In this document: positions 61,001 to 64,000 of the stretch, in pieces
Layout of the letters: every line of letters begins with the position of its first letter
How positions within the stretch are numbered: the stretch's first letter is position 1
The notes under the pieces: generated by a model
What the model was told of the DNA's origin: nothing
The model's database searches: none
The model's input: the letters and a program-made list of their open reading frames with translations, nothing else
Position numbers and translations under genes: made by a program
Assembly (NCBI GenBank): GCA_963662155.1
Contig: OY759274.1
Span: 48,131,577-48,195,576 of the forward strand
Direction of reading: 5' to 3'
DNA length: 64,000 nt
Source of the DNA: Lamellibrachia columna
Lineage: Eukaryota > Annelida > Polychaeta > Sabellida > Siboglinidae

Positions 61001-64000
61001 AGTCCCCTCTTATCAGGTCACCCGTTGCGTAGAGGTACAAGGGCTGTAATGTGTGTGTTTATACTCTACTGTGCCAGTAGTCCCCTCTTATAAGGTCACC
61101 CATTACGTAGAGGTACAAGGGCTGTAATGTATGTTTTTGTACTTTACTGTGCCAGTAGTCCCCACTTATAAGGTCACCCGTTACATAGAGGTACAAGGGC
61201 TGTAATGTGTGTGTTTGTAATTTACTGTGCCAGTAGTTCCCTCTTATAAGGTCACCCGTTACGTAGAGGTACAAGGGCTGTAATGTGTGTGTTTGTATTT
61301 TACTGTGCCAGTAGTCCCCTCTTATAAGGTCACCCGTTACATAGAGGTACAAGAGCTGTAATGTGTGTGTTTGTACTTTACTGTGCCAGTAGTCCCCACT
61401 TATAAGGTCACCCGTTACGTAGAGGTACAAGGGCTGTAATGTGTGTGTTTATACTTTACTGTGCCAGTAGTCCCCTCTTATAAGGTTACCGGTTACGTAG
61501 ATGTACAAGGGTTATAATGTGTGTGTGTTTGTACTTTACTGTGCCAGTACTCCCCTCTTATAAGGTCACCCGTTCTGTAGATGTACAAGGGTTGTAATGT
61601 GTGTGTTTGTACTTTACTGTGCCAGTAGTCCCCTCTTATAAGGTCACTCGTTACGAAGATGTACAAAGGTTATAATGTGTGTGTTTGTACTTTACTGTAC
61701 CAGTAGTCCCCACTTATAAGGTCACCCGTTACGTAGAAGTACAAGGGCTGTAATGTGTGTGTTTGTAATTTACTCTGCCAGTAGTCCCCTCTTATAAGGT
61801 CACCGGTTACGTAGAGGTACAAGGGCTGTAATGTGTGTGTTTGTACTTTACTGTGTCAGTAGTCCCCTGTTATAAGGTCACCCGTTACGTAGAGATTCAA
61901 GGGCTGTAATGTGTGTGTTTGTACTTTACTGTGCCAGTAGTCCCCACTTATAAGGTCACCCATTACATAGAGGTACAAGTGCTGTAATGTGTGTGTTTGT
62001 ACTTTACTGTGCCAGTAGTCCCCTCTTATAAGGTCACCCGTTACGTAGAGGTACAAGGGCTGTAATGTGTGTGTTTGTACTTTACTGTGCCAGTAGACCC
62101 CTCTTATAAGGTCACCCGTTACGTAGAGGTACAAGGGCTGTAATGTGTGTGTTTGTATTTTACAGTGTCAGTAGTCCCCTGTTATAAGGTCACCCGTTAC
62201 GTAGAGATACAAGGGCTGTAATGTGTGTGTTTGTACTTTACTGTGCCAGTAGTCCCCACTTATAAGGTCACCCATTACATAGAGGTACAAGGGCTGTAAT
62301 GTGTGTGTTTGTACTTTACTGTGCCAGTAGTCCCCACTTATAAGATCACCCATTACATAGAGGTACAAGGGATGTAATGTGTGTGTTTGTACTTTACTGT
62401 GCCAGTAGTCCCCTCTTATAAGGTCACCCGTTACGTAGAGGTAAAAGGGCTGTAATGTGTGTGTTTGTATTTTACTGTGCCAGTAGTCCCCTCTTATAAG
62501 GTCACCCGTTACGTAGAAGTACAAGGGCGGTAATGTGTGTGTTTGTACTTTACTGTGCCAGTAGTCCCCTCTTATAAGGTCACCCGTTACGTAAAGGTAC
62601 AAGGGCTGTAATGTGTGTGCTTGTTCTTTACTGTGCCAGTAGTCCCCACTTATCAGGTCACCCGTTACGTAGAGGTAAAAGGGCTGTAATGTGTTTGTTT
62701 ATACTCTAACGTGCCAGTAGTCCCCTCTTATAAGGTCACCCATTACGTAGAGGTACAAGGGCTGTAATGTATGTGTTTGTACTTTACTGTGCCAGTAGTC
62801 CCCACTTATAAGGTCACCCGTTACATAGAGGTACAAGGGCTGTAATGTGTGTGTTTGTAATTTACTGTGCCAGTAGTTCCCTCTTATAAGGTCACCCGTT
62901 ACGTAGAGGTACAAGGGCTGTAATGTGTGTGTTTGTACTTTATTGTGCCAGTAATCCCCTCTTATAAGGTCACCCGTTACGTAGATGTACAAGGGTTATA
63001 ATGTGTGTGTTTGTACTTTACCCTGCCAGTACTTCCCTCTTATAAGGTCACCCGTTACGTAGAGGTACAAGGGCTGTAATGTGTGTGTTTGTACTTTATT
63101 GTGCCAGTAATCCCCTCTTATAAGGTCAACCGTTACGTAGATGTACAAGGGTTATAATGTGTGTGTTTGTACTTTACTCTGCCAGTACTTCCCTCTTATA
63201 AGGTCACCCGTTACGTAGAGGTACAAGGGCTGTAATGTGTGTGTTTGTACTTTACTGTGCCAGTAGTCCCCACTTATAAGGTCACCCGTTACGTAGAGGT
63301 ACAAGGGCTGTAGTGTGTGTGTTTGTACTTTACTGTGGCAGTAGTCCCCTCTTATAAGGTCACCCGTTACGTAGAGGTACAAGGGCTGTAATGTGTGTGT
63401 TTGTATTTTACTGTGCCAGTAGTCCCCTCTTATAAGGTCACCCGTTACATAGAGGTACAAGGGCTGTAATGTGTGTGTTTGTACTTTACTGTGCCAGTAG
63501 TCCCCACTTATAAGGTCACCCGTTACGTAGAGGTACAAGGGCTGTAATGTGTGTGTTTATACTTTACTGTGCCAGTAGTCCCCTCTTATAAGGTTACCCG
63601 TTACGTAGATGTACAAGGGTTATAATGTGTGTGTGTTTCTACTTTACTGTGCCAGTCGTCCCCTCTTATAAGGTCACCCGTTCTGTAGATGTACAAGGGT
63701 TGTAATGTGTGTGTTTGTACTTTACTGTGCCAGTAGTCCCCTCTTATAAGGTCACTCGTTACGAAGATGTACAAGGGTTATAATGTGTGTGTTTGTACTT
63801 TACTGTACCAGTAGTCCCCACTTATAAGGTCACCCGTTACGTAGAAGTACAAGGGCTGTAATGTGTGTGTTTGTAATTTACTCTGCCAGTAGTCCCCTCT
63901 TATAAGGTCACCGGTTACGTAGAGGTACAAGGGCTGTAATGTGTGTGTTTGTACTTTACTGTGCCAGTAGTCCCCACTTATAAGGTCACTCGTTACGTAG
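58046..64000 (+). repeat. Higher-order repeat D: offsets 3358 and about 3435 bp
   Basis: A five-unit signature (ggttacccgttacg, ccagtcgtcccc, cgttctgtagatg, cactcgttacgaag, caccggttacg) starts near 58046, 60230, 61482 and 63590. The region 59341-60640 recurs at 62699-64000 with offset 3358. The region 58421-59100 recurs at 61856-62690 with offset about 3435, the second copy having two extra units. The block runs off the window. Confidence 0.85.

Larger units (their letters stand above)
36472..64000 (+). repeat. 78-bp satellite array, about 350 copies, runs off the window
   Basis: A continuous head-to-tail array. On the plus strand the unit contains GTGTGTGTTTGTACTTTACT, then GTGCCAGTAGTCCCC, (T/A)CTTATAAGGTCACCCGTTA and CGTAGAGGTACAAGGGCTGTA. 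Two main types differ by CCCCTCTTATAAGG versus CCCCACTTATAAGG and often alternate. Variants include TTTATACTCTACTGTG, TGTCAGTAGTCCCCTG, TTATCAGG and GATGTACAAGGGTTATAATG. Indels are rare, so phase is kept for kilobases. A TACGTA palindrome and a CTTATAAG palindrome recur in most units. No centromeric or telomeric motif is visible, and the right end is outside the window. Confidence 0.98.

Noticed and set aside
36477..63538. Dozens of minus-strand open frames of 66-274 codons encoding YLYVTGDLIRGDYWHSKV-type repeats
   Set aside because: They follow from a 78-bp (26-codon) satellite unit without a stop in one frame. They start at any Met variant, end at common unit variants, and show no leader, domain or non-repeat part.
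36472..64000. CRISPR-like regular repetition
   Set aside because: Units abut head to tail with no unique spacers, and the host is a eukaryote.
36472..64000. Satellite-encoded hammerhead ribozyme
   Set aside because: I looked for the CTGATGA and GAAA core elements in the unit and did not find them together on either strand.

Overview
This is eukaryotic, metazoan DNA, most likely from an invertebrate. It is AT-rich, has no bacterial-style gene packing, carries intron-like exon boundaries, and is dominated by decayed transposons and tandem repeats. I cannot name the species. The CR1-type retrotransposons and one cysteine-rich exon pair fit a marine invertebrate, but that is inference.

Positions 1-36470 are a repeat-invaded gene landscape. 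Host-gene evidence is thin. The best piece is a two-exon plus-strand fragment at 20805-21427 with matching GT-AG borders and intron phase. Weaker exon-like stretches lie at 275-477, 1043-1187, 9130-9300, 27778-28028 and 34172-34409. The rest is mobile DNA. There are three large CR1 non-LTR copies: CR1-1 (minus, 3996-8065), CR1-2 (plus, 13385-18034, near full length) and CR1-D (plus, 9677-13384, 5' part only). A 5'-truncated CR1-3 lies at 21670-22776. A pogo-like DNA transposon (10187-12118) sits in the CR1-D 5' UTR. A Jockey-like RT remnant lies at 31511-32580. A 4.18-kb unit at 23186-27364, bounded by 29-bp inverted repeats, carries a decayed gene of an uncharacterised family. Minisatellites have units of 45 bp (3179-3666), 44 bp (9381-9676 and 18035-18170), 34 bp (18498-18672) and 29 bp (32586-33370).

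From about 36472 to the window end there is one 27.5-kb satellite with a 78-bp unit (about 350 copies). It runs off the right edge. It has two main unit types, several generations of higher-order repeats (1170, about 934, about 2576 and about 3358/3435 bp) and segmental duplications (offset about 5622 bp). Its many minus-strand reading frames exist because the unit is 26 codons long and its consensus lacks a stop in one frame. I do not call them genes.

No gene here looks intact. What the window records is layered insertion: CR1-D lies in a 44-bp minisatellite, pogo in CR1-D, CR1-2 in CR1-D, and a 241-bp CR1 tail in CR1-1 with a visible target-site duplication. The best candidate for something undescribed is the 23186-27364 inverted-repeat unit, followed by the organisation of the 78-bp satellite.
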